Positions 1 through 7,472 of a DNA stretch of 64,000 nt are shown piece after piece. Under the pieces are notes generated by a model. The model made no database searches. It worked only from the letters and a program-made list of their open reading frames with translations, and was not told where the DNA came from. The position numbers and the translations under genes are program-made. This stretch comes from Acuticoccus sp. MNP-M23. GTDB taxonomy: Bacteria > Pseudomonadota > Alphaproteobacteria > Rhizobiales > Amorphaceae. The stretch spans positions 3,526,501 to 3,590,500 of the forward strand of contig NZ_CP133480.1 of assembly GCF_031195445.1 (NCBI RefSeq). Reading direction: 5' to 3'. Each line of letters starts with the position of its first letter. Positions within the stretch are counted from its first letter, which is position 1.

Positions 1-1148
1 AGGCAGACCCGGAAGCTGCCGCCATTTTGTACCCCGGCGGCGCGGTGCCGGTGGCCGGGTCGCGGCTCCCCATGCCGGCCCTTGCACAAAGCCTGAGGCG
101 CATTGCCGAAGACGGCCCCGCAGGCTTTTACGAAGGCCCCACCGCGGCAGCCATCGTGAAGACCGTGGCCGACAGGGGCGGCCGGATGACGCTCGACGAC
201 CTCAAGACCTACGAGGCCATGGTGCGGGAGCCGGCGCGCGGCACCTTCAAGGACTACGAGATTGCCTCCATGCCGCCGCCCAGCTCCGGCGGCGTGCATC
301 TGGTGCAGATGCTGAAGATCATCGAGGACGCGCCGTTCGGCACCTACGGCCTCAACAGCGCCGCCATGATCCACCTGATGGCGGAGGCCGCGAAACATGC
401 CTACGCCGACCGTGCGCTCTACCTCGGCGACCCGGATTTTGTGGATATTCCGGTCGCAAAGCTCCTGTCCGAAGCCTATGCTGAGTCCATCCGCGCCAAA
501 ATCTCCATGGAGACGACGACGCCCAGCAGCGAGATCATGGCCGATCCCGCAAACCTGCCGCACGAGAGCAACGAGACGACGCATTATTCGGTGATGGATG
601 CAGCGGGCAATGCGGTGGCCAACACCTACACGCTCAATTTCTCGTTCGGCGTTGGGTTTGCAGCCGAAGGGACGGGCATCCTTCTCAACAACGAACTGGA
701 CGATTTTTCCGCAAAGCCCGGCGTCCCCAACGCCTATGGCCTCATTGGCGGGGAGGCCAACGCGGTGGGGCCGCGCAAACGGCCGCTCTCCTCGATGACG
801 CCGACCATCGTTTTGAAGGATGGTGCACCGCTCATCGTCACCGGCTCGCCGGGCGGCAGCCGCATCATCACCACGGTGATGCAGGTGATCCTCAACGCCA
901 CCGTCCACGAGCGCGACATCATGACCGCGACGGCAGCGCCGCGCGTCCACCACCAGTGGCTGCCGGACTATATCCGCATTGAGGAAGGCATCTCCCACGA
1001 CACCATCCGCCTTCTGGAAGAGAAGGGCCACGATGTGCGCATTCAGTCGTCCATGGGCGCCGCGCAATCGATCATGCGCGGGCCGGACGGGTTGCTTTAC
1101 GGGGCCAGCGACCCGCGCCGTCCCGGCGGGCTTGCCGCGGGTAACTGA
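1..1148 (+). CDS. ggt: Gamma-glutamyltransferase, C-terminal part (truncated by window start)
   Basis: This is the 3' part of a gamma-glutamyltransferase, the periplasmic or extracellular enzyme that removes or transfers the gamma-glutamyl group of glutathione. The reading frame is already open at base 3, so the gene starts upstream of the window and about 380 residues are visible. The autoprocessing site is seen as N-E-T-T-H-Y-S. By analogy with E. coli GGT, the first Thr of TTH (codon at 576-578) is the nucleophile and the new N-terminus of the small subunit. Downstream the small-subunit signatures TYTLNFSFG, LNNELDDF, PLSSMTPT and GSPGGSRI are all present, so the visible half looks intact. 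The proenzyme identity is secure from these motifs. Its physiological substrate cannot be told from sequence. Confidence 0.95.
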   Translation, partial: ADPEAAAILYPGGAVPVAGSRLPMPALAQSLRRIAEDGPAGFYEGPTAAAIVKTVADRGGRMTLDDLKTYEAMVREPARGTFKDYEIASMPPPSSGGVHLVQMLKIIEDAPFGTYGLNSAAMIHLMAEAAKHAYADRALYLGDPDFVDIPVAKLLSEAYAESIRAKISMETTTPSSEIMADPANLPHESNETTHYSVMDAAGNAVANTYTLNFSFGVGFAAEGTGILLNNELDDFSAKPGVPNAYGLIGGEANAVGPRKRPLSSMTPTIVLKDGAPLIVTGSPGGSRIITTVMQVILNATVHERDIMTATAAPRVHHQWLPDYIRIEEGISHDTIRLLEEKGHDVRIQSSMGAAQSIMRGPDGLLYGASDPRRPGGLAAGN

Positions 1149-1242
1149 GCGGGCTTGACGCGGCGACCCAAAGCGCCGGACACAGGCGGCGAACGGCGAC
1201 CCGATGACACGGGCCGCCGATTGAGGCGACGGAACCCCATCC

Positions 1243-1959
1243 ATGAGAACGCGGCGCAGCAAGACCCCGGCGGCCACCGCACGGCGTTTCGAACGGCGTG
1301 CCCGCTGGGCCGGTGAGCTTGCCACCCCCGGCGACCGGCGGGCCGCATGGTTCAGCCTGATGCTGGTCGACCACGGCTTCCTGCGCCTCGTTCATTCCAA
1401 CCGCTTCAAGGTGACGGACAATCTGTGGCGCTCCTCGCAGCCTGCCCCGGCGGACATCCGCTTTGCAAAGCGCGCCGGGATCAGGACCGTCATTTCGCTG
1501 CGCAAGGAAACGTTCGGCGGCGATCCGCTGGAGCGCGAAGCGTGCGCCAAGGCAGGCCTCCACTTCGAGCGGATCATCATGCGCTCGCGGGAGGCACCGG
1601 CGCCCGCCATGCTGCGCGAGGCGATTGCGCGCTTTCCCCTGCTGCCGCGCCCCGTCCTCTTCCACTGCAAGTCAGGGGCGGACCGGGCGGGCCTTGCGAC
1701 CGCGCTCTATCTCATCATCGTGGAGGGCGCGTCCGCCGCCACCGCAGCCGAGGCGCTGTCGCTGCGCTACGGGCACTTCAGCCGCGGCAAGACCGGCATT
1801 CTGGATGCCTTCATCGGAGCATACGCCACCACGGGGGAGGCGGCGGGCCTGAGCTTTTCCGAGTGGGTGGAGACCGTCTACGATCCCGAGGCGCTGCTGG
1901 CCGGCTTTCGCACCAGCCGCACGGCCGACCGCTTTCTGGATGCGATCGGCCGCGAATAG
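1243..1959 (+). CDS. Tyrosine/dual-specificity phosphatase-like protein
   Basis: The 238-residue protein carries the cysteine-phosphatase P-loop HCKSGADRAG (fits HCxxGxxR) near the middle. It is preceded by the region LWRSSQPAPADIRFAKRAGIRTVISLRKE-like, typical of bacterial dual-specificity phosphatases that act on phosphotyrosine or other phospho-substrates. The catalytic Cys and Arg are both present, so activity is plausible. There is no signal peptide, so it should be cytoplasmic. Its first 35 residues are rich in Arg and Ala and may include extra N-terminal sequence. The gene stands alone between ggt and a convergent ABC exporter whose stop is only 3 bases away. The substrate is unknown. 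Confidence 0.8.
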   Translation: MRTRRSKTPAATARRFERRARWAGELATPGDRRAAWFSLMLVDHGFLRLVHSNRFKVTDNLWRSSQPAPADIRFAKRAGIRTVISLRKETFGGDPLEREACAKAGLHFERIIMRSREAPAPAMLREAIARFPLLPRPVLFHCKSGADRAGLATALYLIIVEGASAATAAEALSLRYGHFSRGKTGILDAFIGAYATTGEAAGLSFSEWVETVYDPEALLAGFRTSRTADRFLDAIGRE

Positions 1960-1962
1960 GCC

Positions 1963-3774
1963 TCAGTCGTCCGAGAGCTGGATGCGGTGGAGGTGGGCAT
2001 AAAGCCCGCCTGCGGCCACAAGCTCCTTGTGGGTGCCGACCTCGGCCACCTTGCCCTGATCCATCACGATGATCCGGTCCGCTGCGCGCACTGTGGAGAG
2101 GCGATGCGCAATCACCAGCGTCGTGCGCCCGGTGGAAAGCCGCGCCAGTGCGTCGCGCACGGCAGCTTCGGTTTCGGCATCCAGCGCGCTGGTCGCTTCA
2201 TCCAGAAGGAGCACCGGCGCGTCCTTCAAAAAGGCGCGGGCGAGGGCGATGCGCTGCCGCTCACCGCCCGAAAAATTGCCGCCCCGCACCCCGACGGGCG
2301 CGTCGAACGCGTCCGGATGGCGCGCAATGAAGGCGCTCGCCCCCGCAGCTTCGGCCGCGGCGCGGATCTCGGCCGTTGTCGCACCGGCGCGGCCGAGCGC
2401 GATGTTGGCGCCCACCGTGTCGTCGAACAGAAGAACGTCCTGGCTGACCACGGCAATCCGGTCGCGCAGGGAGGCCAATGTCAGCGCGTCCAGATCTTCG
2501 CCGCCAATGCGGATGGTGCCGCTGGACGGGTCGTAAAGCCGGGCGATGAGGTTGAAGACAGTGGATTTGCCCGCCCCGCTCCGGCCGACGATCGCGGTGG
2601 TTCCGCCCGCCACGGCCTCGAACGAGATGCCGTGCAGCGCTGGCGCATCCGACCCGCCATAGGAGAAGGACACGTCGTCGAATTTCAGAGCATCGGCGCC
2701 GAAGGTGGCGGGCACTGCGTCAGGCGCCTCGCGGACCGTGGCCGGGGCGTCCAGCGTGGCGTAGTAGCGCGAGAGGGCAGCCAGCCCCTCCTGCACCACT
2801 GCGTTGAGGTTGCCGAGCGCCCGCAGCGGCTGGGACGCGATGAGCAGCGCACCGAGAAAACCGGTAAACTCGCCGATGGTGCTGTCGCCGGACAGGATCC
2901 GCCAGCCGATCACAACCAGAATGGCCGCGACCGCCGCCCCGCCCAGCGCCTCGGTCACGGGCTCCATCAAGGCGCGCTGGAGCGCAGCCCTGCGGCGCAG
3001 GCTCCGGAGCGTCTCGAACACGGTATCGGCCTTGGCGGTGAGGTAGCTCTCCAGCCGGAAGGTCTTCACCACGCGCGCAGCCCCGAAGGTTTCGGAGGTG
3101 AGGGCGGCCATCCCGCCGGCCTCTTCCTGGGTGCGGCGGGCCACCGTGCGGATCCGCTTGCCGATCTGCGAGATGGGGATCAGCGCCAGCGGCAGGATCA
3201 CCAGCGCAATCAGCGAGAGGACCGGATCGAGGTAGATCATGGTGGCCAGAAGGGCGACCATGGTCAGCCCGTCGCGCACCAGAACGCCGATCAGCCGGGT
3301 CAGCGCCTGTCGCACATAATCGACGTCGGTGGTGAAGCGCTGCGTCCAGGTGGCGGGGTTGTGGGCGCCGATCTGGGCAAGGTCGGCCGCAACGAGGTGG
3401 CGGTAGAGCCTGCGCTGCATGTCGGTCTCGACGCGGGTTACAATGGTCTGCGTCAGCGCGACCTGCCCGTAGAGCGAGCCCCCCTTCAGCACGGCCGTGA
3501 ACAGGATGAGAAATGGCAGTGTGTTGACCGCCCAGACGGACTTGTCGGCAAACGCCTCGAAGGCCCAGTTGATGATCAGCGGATAAAGGCTGGTGGAGGC
3601 AGCGACGATCACGATGGCCACCAGCACCAGCACGAAGGTGCGGCGGTGCGACTTGAGGTGATCGTGCCAGAAGCGGCGGGCGAGGGGCATCAGCCGTTCC
3701 GTCGCCACCTTGGGGGCGCCGGAGCGGGTGCGGGCCACCGCGGCGGTTTCGGCTTTGGAGGGGGATGCGCTCAC
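1963..3774 (-). CDS. ABC transporter, fused membrane and ATPase domains (MsbA/ABCB type exporter)
   Basis: A 603-residue half-transporter that should dimerise to export a lipid, peptide or drug-like substrate across the inner membrane. The membrane domain spans roughly residues 45-330 with several hydrophobic helices. The ATPase domain has Walker A GRSGAGKST (397-405), the Q-loop Gln near 445, signature FSGGERQ (501-507), Walker B VLLLDE (521-526) and the switch His near 557. All catalytic residues are present. The start is a GTG overlapping the TGA of the upstream thiolase gene (GTGA), which indicates translational coupling. The N-terminal 30 residues are polar and probably cytosolic. No dedicated partner gene is visible. 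The exporter assignment comes from the TMD-NBD order, and the substrate cannot be inferred. Confidence 0.9.
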   Translation of the reverse strand: MSASPSKAETAAVARTRSGAPKVATERLMPLARRFWHDHLKSHRRTFVLVLVAIVIVAASTSLYPLIINWAFEAFADKSVWAVNTLPFLILFTAVLKGGSLYGQVALTQTIVTRVETDMQRRLYRHLVAADLAQIGAHNPATWTQRFTTDVDYVRQALTRLIGVLVRDGLTMVALLATMIYLDPVLSLIALVILPLALIPISQIGKRIRTVARRTQEEAGGMAALTSETFGAARVVKTFRLESYLTAKADTVFETLRSLRRRAALQRALMEPVTEALGGAAVAAILVVIGWRILSGDSTIGEFTGFLGALLIASQPLRALGNLNAVVQEGLAALSRYYATLDAPATVREAPDAVPATFGADALKFDDVSFSYGGSDAPALHGISFEAVAGGTTAIVGRSGAGKSTVFNLIARLYDPSSGTIRIGGEDLDALTLASLRDRIAVVSQDVLLFDDTVGANIALGRAGATTAEIRAAAEAAGASAFIARHPDAFDAPVGVRGGNFSGGERQRIALARAFLKDAPVLLLDEATSALDAETEAAVRDALARLSTGRTTLVIAHRLSTVRAADRIIVMDQGKVAEVGTHKELVAAGGLYAHLHRIQLSDD

Positions 3775-4967
3775 GCGGCTTCAAGGCCCATGGCAATGCC
3801 CTGGCCAACGCCAATGCACATGGTGGCCAGCGCCCGGCTGCCGCGCCCGGCGGCAAGTTCCATGGCCGCCGTGCCCACAAGCCGCGCGCCGGACATGCCA
3901 AGCGGATGGCCGAGCGCGATGGCCCCGCCATGGCGGTTCACATGGGCCGCATCGTCCGCCAGTCCCAACGCGCGCAGTGAGGCAAGCGCCTGTGCGGCAA
4001 AAGCCTCGTTGAGTTCGATCACGTCATAGTCGCCGATGGTCGTGCCGGTCAGCGCCATCAGCTTGGCCGTCGCAGGCACCGGACCGATCCCCATGATGCG
4101 CGGCGCAACGCCCGCCGTGGCGCAAGCCACCACCTTTGCCAGCGGCGTCAGCCCGTATTTCCGCACCGCTTCCTCGGAGGCCAGCAGCAGCGCAGCCGCC
4201 CCGTCATTGACGCCGGACGCGTTGCCCGCCGTCACCGTGCCGCCAGCCCGGAACGGGGTTTTGAGCGCGGCGAGTTTTTCGAGGGTTGTTTCGCGGGGGT
4301 GCTCGTCGGTGTCGACCACCAGCGGATCGCCCCGCCGCTGGCTGATCTCGACAGGGGTGATCTCTTCGGCCAGCCGGTCGCGGGCGCCAAGGGCCCGCTG
4401 CTGGCTGCGCAGTGCGAACGCGTCCTGGTCGGCGCGGGAAATATCGTAGTCCTCGGCCACGTTCTCGCCGGTCTCCGGCATCGAATCGATGCCGTGAAGC
4501 GCCTTCATCTGCGGGTGGACGAAACGCCAGCCGATGGTGGTGTCGTAGATTTCGGCGTTGCGCGAAAACGCCGTCTCCGCCTTCGGCATCACGAATGGTG
4601 CGCGCGACATCGATTCCGATCCGCCCGCCACGATCAGCTCCGCCTCGCCGGTCTTGATGGCGCGGGCGCCCATGGCCACGGCGTCCATGCCGGAGCCGCA
4701 GAGCCGGTTGATGGTCGTGCCGGTGACCGCCGTGGGGAGTCCCGCCAGCAGCGCCGCCATCCGGGCAAGGTTGCGGTTGTCCTCGCCCGCCTGGTTGGCG
4801 CAGCCGAGGATAACGTCGTCCACAGCGGCGAAATCCACAGCGTCATTGCGGGCCATCAGCGCCCGGATGGGGAGGGCGGCAAGGTCGTCTGCACGCACCG
4901 AGGCGAGGGCCCCGCCAAACCGGCCGATGGGGGTGCGGATATAGTCGACGATGTAACAGTTTCGCAT
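3771..4967 (-). CDS. Thiolase (acetyl-CoA acyltransferase, PcaF-like)
   Basis: A 398-residue thiolase that condenses or cleaves acyl-CoA using three conserved catalytic residues. Cys90 lies in NRLCGSGM, His354 in GHPLGMSGAR, and Cys384 in CIGVGQG. The N-terminus (RNCYIVDYIRTPIGRFGGALA) resembles beta-ketoadipyl-CoA thiolases (PcaF) closely. No other beta-ketoadipate genes are nearby, so a general acetyl-CoA acyltransferase role is equally possible. The start at 4967 was chosen over the longer frame at 5018 because it gives the family-typical N-terminus and has an AAAGG ribosome site just upstream. The downstream ABC exporter gene overlaps its stop by 4 bp, so the two are probably co-translated, an unusual pairing. 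Confidence 0.9.
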   Translation of the reverse strand: MRNCYIVDYIRTPIGRFGGALASVRADDLAALPIRALMARNDAVDFAAVDDVILGCANQAGEDNRNLARMAALLAGLPTAVTGTTINRLCGSGMDAVAMGARAIKTGEAELIVAGGSESMSRAPFVMPKAETAFSRNAEIYDTTIGWRFVHPQMKALHGIDSMPETGENVAEDYDISRADQDAFALRSQQRALGARDRLAEEITPVEISQRRGDPLVVDTDEHPRETTLEKLAALKTPFRAGGTVTAGNASGVNDGAAALLLASEEAVRKYGLTPLAKVVACATAGVAPRIMGIGPVPATAKLMALTGTTIGDYDVIELNEAFAAQALASLRALGLADDAAHVNRHGGAIALGHPLGMSGARLVGTAAMELAAGRGSRALATMCIGVGQGIAMGLEAA

Positions 4968-5104
4968 GGCAGGCCTTTTGTTCTGCCGCTCCTGTAGCAT
5001 CGCAGGTAGCAATGCCAAACGCTTGCACAGCGCCGGGCGGCGGGTATACGCTCCCCTCTACGTCAACGAGAGTGGCGGCAAAAAACAACGTAGGAGAGAA
5101 CGCT

Positions 5105-5206
5105 ATGGGACGAGTTCGTACTCTGCTCGCGGGCGATCGGGCCGCGTTCATTACAGTCAGCGTCGCGATGGCATTCATTTTCGCCATCAGCATAGGCCTT
5201 TTGTAG
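5105..5206 (+). CDS. Small single-span membrane protein, 33 aa
   Basis: A short reading frame of 33 codons preceded by a strong ribosome site (AGGAGAG, 6-7 bases before the ATG). The predicted peptide has a basic N-terminus (MGRVRTLLAGDR) followed by about 20 hydrophobic residues ending in ISIGLL, so it would be a one-helix inner-membrane protein with a cytoplasmic N-terminus. An in-frame ATG at 5012 would give 64 residues, but it lacks an obvious ribosome site and the extra residues look non-coding. It lies alone between the divergent thiolase start and the convergent end of serB. I do not recognise a family. Small proteins of this shape are common as stress or regulatory peptides, but no function should be assigned. 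Confidence 0.6.
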   Translation: MGRVRTLLAGDRAAFITVSVAMAFIFAISIGLL

Positions 5207-5218
5207 AAGGCCGACCGT

Positions 5219-6091
5219 TCAGCCGGACACAAACTCACCGGCCTTGAACCCCATCGCATAAAGCACCGCGGTCAGGTCCGCGTGGCAGATTTCCGCATCC
5301 GCAGCGGCGGCAACGGCGGGTTTTGCCCGGTAGGCAACCCCAAGTCCGGCGGCCCCGATCATCGCCAGATCGTTCGCGCCGTCGCCCAGCGCCATGGCGT
5401 CGGGCGCCGCGATGCCGAGCGCGTCGCATTCCGCCAGAAGCCGTTCGCGCTTGGCATCGGCGCCCAAAATGGGGTCGGCCACCGCGCCGGTCAGCTTGCC
5501 GTCCGCCACAAGCAGCCGGTTCGCGAACATCGCGTCCAGCCCCAGCCGCTCGGCAACCGGCTCGGCAAACTGCGTGAAGCCGCCCGACACCAGCACCGTG
5601 CGCACCCCGTTGGCCTTCAATGTCGCGACCATGGTCGCGGCGCCGGGGGAGGGCGTGATCGTCTCGGCCAGCAGCCTTTCGATCGACGCTTCAGGAATGT
5701 CCTTCAACAGCGCAACCCGCTCCACCAGCGAGGCGGCAAAGTCCAGCTCGCCGCGCATGGCCCGCTCGGTGATGGCCGCAACCTTCGGCTTGAGGTGGTG
5801 CACGGCCGCCAGCTCGTCGATACACTCCTGGCCGATGAGGGTGGAATCCATGTCGCTGATGAGGAGGCGCTTGCGGCGGCCGGCGACCGGTTGCGCGATG
5901 ATGTCCACCGCCTCGTCGGCAAGGGCGGAGGCGGCGGCGGCGCGCAACTGGCCCGGCAGGCCGCTTGCAAATATGTCCGTGGCCTGATCGGACAGGCGCT
6001 CGGCATGATCGGCGCCGAGAGTGGAAACGACGCGCGCCACAGCACGCGGATCGAGGAGCCCGGGGGCAACGAGTGTGATGACGATGTCCAT
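5219..6091 (-). CDS. serB: Phosphoserine phosphatase SerB
   Basis: A 290-residue haloacid-dehalogenase phosphatase catalysing the last step of serine biosynthesis (phosphoserine to serine). The nucleophile motif SDMDSTLI has Asp80 and the acid/base Asp82. VSGGF provides the motif II Ser. The motif III Lys and the motif IV GDGANDLAM acidic cluster follow. The first 75 residues form the ACT-like N-terminal part seen in the longer SerB class. The start at 6091 gives MDIVITLVAP, the usual beginning of this family; the open frame runs further upstream to 6190. The start codon lies against or inside the start of the divergent miaA, so its promoter must lie within miaA coding sequence. Confidence 0.93.
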   Translation of the reverse strand: MDIVITLVAPGLLDPRAVARVVSTLGADHAERLSDQATDIFASGLPGQLRAAAASALADEAVDIIAQPVAGRRKRLLISDMDSTLIGQECIDELAAVHHLKPKVAAITERAMRGELDFAASLVERVALLKDIPEASIERLLAETITPSPGAATMVATLKANGVRTVLVSGGFTQFAEPVAERLGLDAMFANRLLVADGKLTGAVADPILGADAKRERLLAECDALGIAAPDAMALGDGANDLAMIGAAGLGVAYRAKPAVAAAADAEICHADLTAVLYAMGFKAGEFVSG

Positions 6092-6983
6092 GCCCATTCT
6101 CATCGCCGGTCCGACCGCTTCGGGCAAGTCCGCGCTGGCAATGGCGCTGGCGGCGCGGCTGGGCGGCGTGGTCATCAATGCCGATTCCATGCAGGTTTAT
6201 GGCGACCTTGCGATCCTGACCGCCCGCCCGTCCCCTGCCGATGAGGCGCGCGTGCCCCACGCGCTCTACGGCCACGTGGACGCTGCCACCGCCCACTCCG
6301 TCGCCGCTTTTCTCTCAGATGTGGCGGGGGCACTGGCCGCAGCCCGCGAGCGCGGCCAGCGCCCCGTCATCGTCGGCGGCACGGGGCTTTATCTGGCAGC
6401 ACTGACCGAGGGTCTGTCGCCCACGCCGCAGGTCCCGGCAGACGTGCGCGCGCTCTGGCGCCAGCGCCAGAAAGAGGCGCCGAGCGAGGCGCTCCATGCC
6501 GAGCTTGCCCGTCGCGATCCGCCGATGGCCGCACGCCTCAACCCCGGCGACCCTCAGCGGATCGTTCGCGCGCTGGAAGTGGTGGACGGCACCGGCCGGT
6601 CGCTGCTGGAATTTCAGGCCGAGAAAAGCCCGCCGCTGGTTGACCCCGCGGCGTCGACGAGAATCGTCCTCGCGCCCGACCGCACCGTTTTGCGCGCCCG
6701 CATCGCGGCCCGGTTCGAGGCGATGATGGCATCCGGCGCGCTGGCGGAAGCGGCAACCCTTGCGGCCCGCGGGCTGGACCCGGCGCTGCCTTCGATGAAG
6801 GCGATCGGCGTTGCGCCCCTCATCGCCCATGCCGCCGGTGCACTCACCGCCGAAGAAGTCATGGCCCGCGCCATCACCGAAAGCCGCCAGTACGCCAAGC
6901 GGCAGGACACCTGGTTCCGCAACCGCTTTCGAGACTGGCCGCGGTACGAAAGCGCCGATGCGGCCGCCGATCAGGCGATCTGA
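6084..6983 (+). CDS. miaA: tRNA dimethylallyltransferase MiaA
   Basis: A 299-residue enzyme that transfers a dimethylallyl group to N6 of A37 in tRNAs reading UNN codons. The P-loop GPTASGKS is at residues 9-16, followed by the substrate motif DADSMQVY-like (seen as NADSMQVY) and GGTGLYL. The C-terminal RQDTWFRNR is the typical tRNA-binding end. The ATG at 6084 gives MSMPILIAGP; a second ATG at 6090 is also possible. Both lie at or within a few bases of the divergent serB start at 6091. The family is usually about 300 residues, so the gene appears complete. The next gene on this strand is the ilvB leader, over 300 bases away, so this is probably a single-gene unit. Confidence 0.93.
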   Translation: MSMPILIAGPTASGKSALAMALAARLGGVVINADSMQVYGDLAILTARPSPADEARVPHALYGHVDAATAHSVAAFLSDVAGALAAARERGQRPVIVGGTGLYLAALTEGLSPTPQVPADVRALWRQRQKEAPSEALHAELARRDPPMAARLNPGDPQRIVRALEVVDGTGRSLLEFQAEKSPPLVDPAASTRIVLAPDRTVLRARIAARFEAMMASGALAEAATLAARGLDPALPSMKAIGVAPLIAHAAGALTAEEVMARAITESRQYAKRQDTWFRNRFRDWPRYESADAAADQAI

Positions 6984-7287
6984 AAAGGCCTTCAGCGCGG
7001 CTCAAGATTCTCGGAAACACGTGGCCTGATTGCGCCGCAATCTGCTGGTGCACGGCTTGGCGGGTATCGGAACCTGCGCAAAGCGGCAGCCCTGCGGCAT
7101 TACCATCGGCCAGCAAGGCGCGGGCGCAGGCGCGCGCGACTCCGAAGCCATCGGTACATTCGGGAGCAGCCGGCTATGCGCCGGCAAGGCACGCCCGCCG
7201 CTTCTGGTGGTGAAGTTGTGCCAAAAGAGGATTGCGCGGCGGGGCAGGGCATGCTAACCGCTCCTGATCAAACTGACGGGCAAGCAC
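6984..7287. other. Intergenic region upstream of the ilv leader
   Basis: No convincing coding sequence is seen. Short open frames exist on both strands, but none has family features or a ribosome site. A perfect 15-base palindrome GATTGCGCCGCAATC lies at 7028-7042. A weak promoter-like pair, TTGCGC at 7232-7237 and TAACCG at 7255-7260 with a 17-base spacer, could start the ilvB leader transcript about 20 bases before the leader ATG. The promoter call is only a guess. Confidence 0.4.
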
Positions 7288-7338
7288 ATGGCCACGAAGC
7301 TTATTATCGTAGTAAGGCGCATCATCGGGGTCTGTTGA
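7288..7338 (+). CDS. Branched-chain amino acid leader peptide of the ilv operon
   Basis: A 16-codon frame, MATKLIIVVRRIIGVC, ends in TGA 134 bases before ilvB. Eight of its 16 residues are Leu, Ile or Val, in the runs LIIVV, II and V. This is the hallmark of leader peptides that sense branched-chain aminoacyl-tRNA. Its last codons lie in the 5' arm of a stable hairpin (7328-7346) and it is followed by a terminator (7372-7393) just before ilvB. No strong ribosome site is visible, only ACGGG upstream. That a ribosome stalling at these codons would switch the downstream RNA fold is inference from the classic attenuation mechanism of ilv, leu and ilvB operons. The peptide itself would have no function beyond sensing. 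Confidence 0.85.
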   Translation: MATKLIIVVRRIIGVC

Positions 7339-7393
7339 CCAGACCCGGAAACGATGATGCGCGGAAAATTTAAGGCCCTCTGGGGCCTTTTTT
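7328..7393 (+). promoter_or_regulatory. Transcription attenuator of ilvB (pause hairpin plus terminator)
   Basis: Three RNA elements are readable. First, a 7-bp hairpin has arms GGGTCTG (7328-7334) and CAGACCC (7340-7346), with the leader stop codon in its loop. Second, a 7-bp terminator hairpin has arms AAGGCCC (7372-7378) and GGGCCTT (7383-7389), and a run of six T at 7388-7393. Third, a possible antiterminator: CCAGA at 7339-7343, mostly the 3' arm of the first hairpin, is complementary to TCTGG at 7379-7383 in the terminator loop and 3' arm. Stalling on the Ile/Val codons would free that segment. The pairing is short (5 bp), so the exact switch needs a folding calculation. Confidence 0.75.
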
Positions 7394-7472
7394 GTTGCCC
7401 GCTCTCCGACTGAACCTTGAGCGGGTCCGATGGGAACACCGCTTGGAAAATGGCGGTTCGGGAGACACCACA

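Noticed and set aside
1987-4029. A 680-codon open frame on the plus strand opposite the ABC exporter and thiolase
   Set aside because: It is an antisense artefact of GC-rich coding DNA; it has no motif and crosses two clear minus-strand genes.
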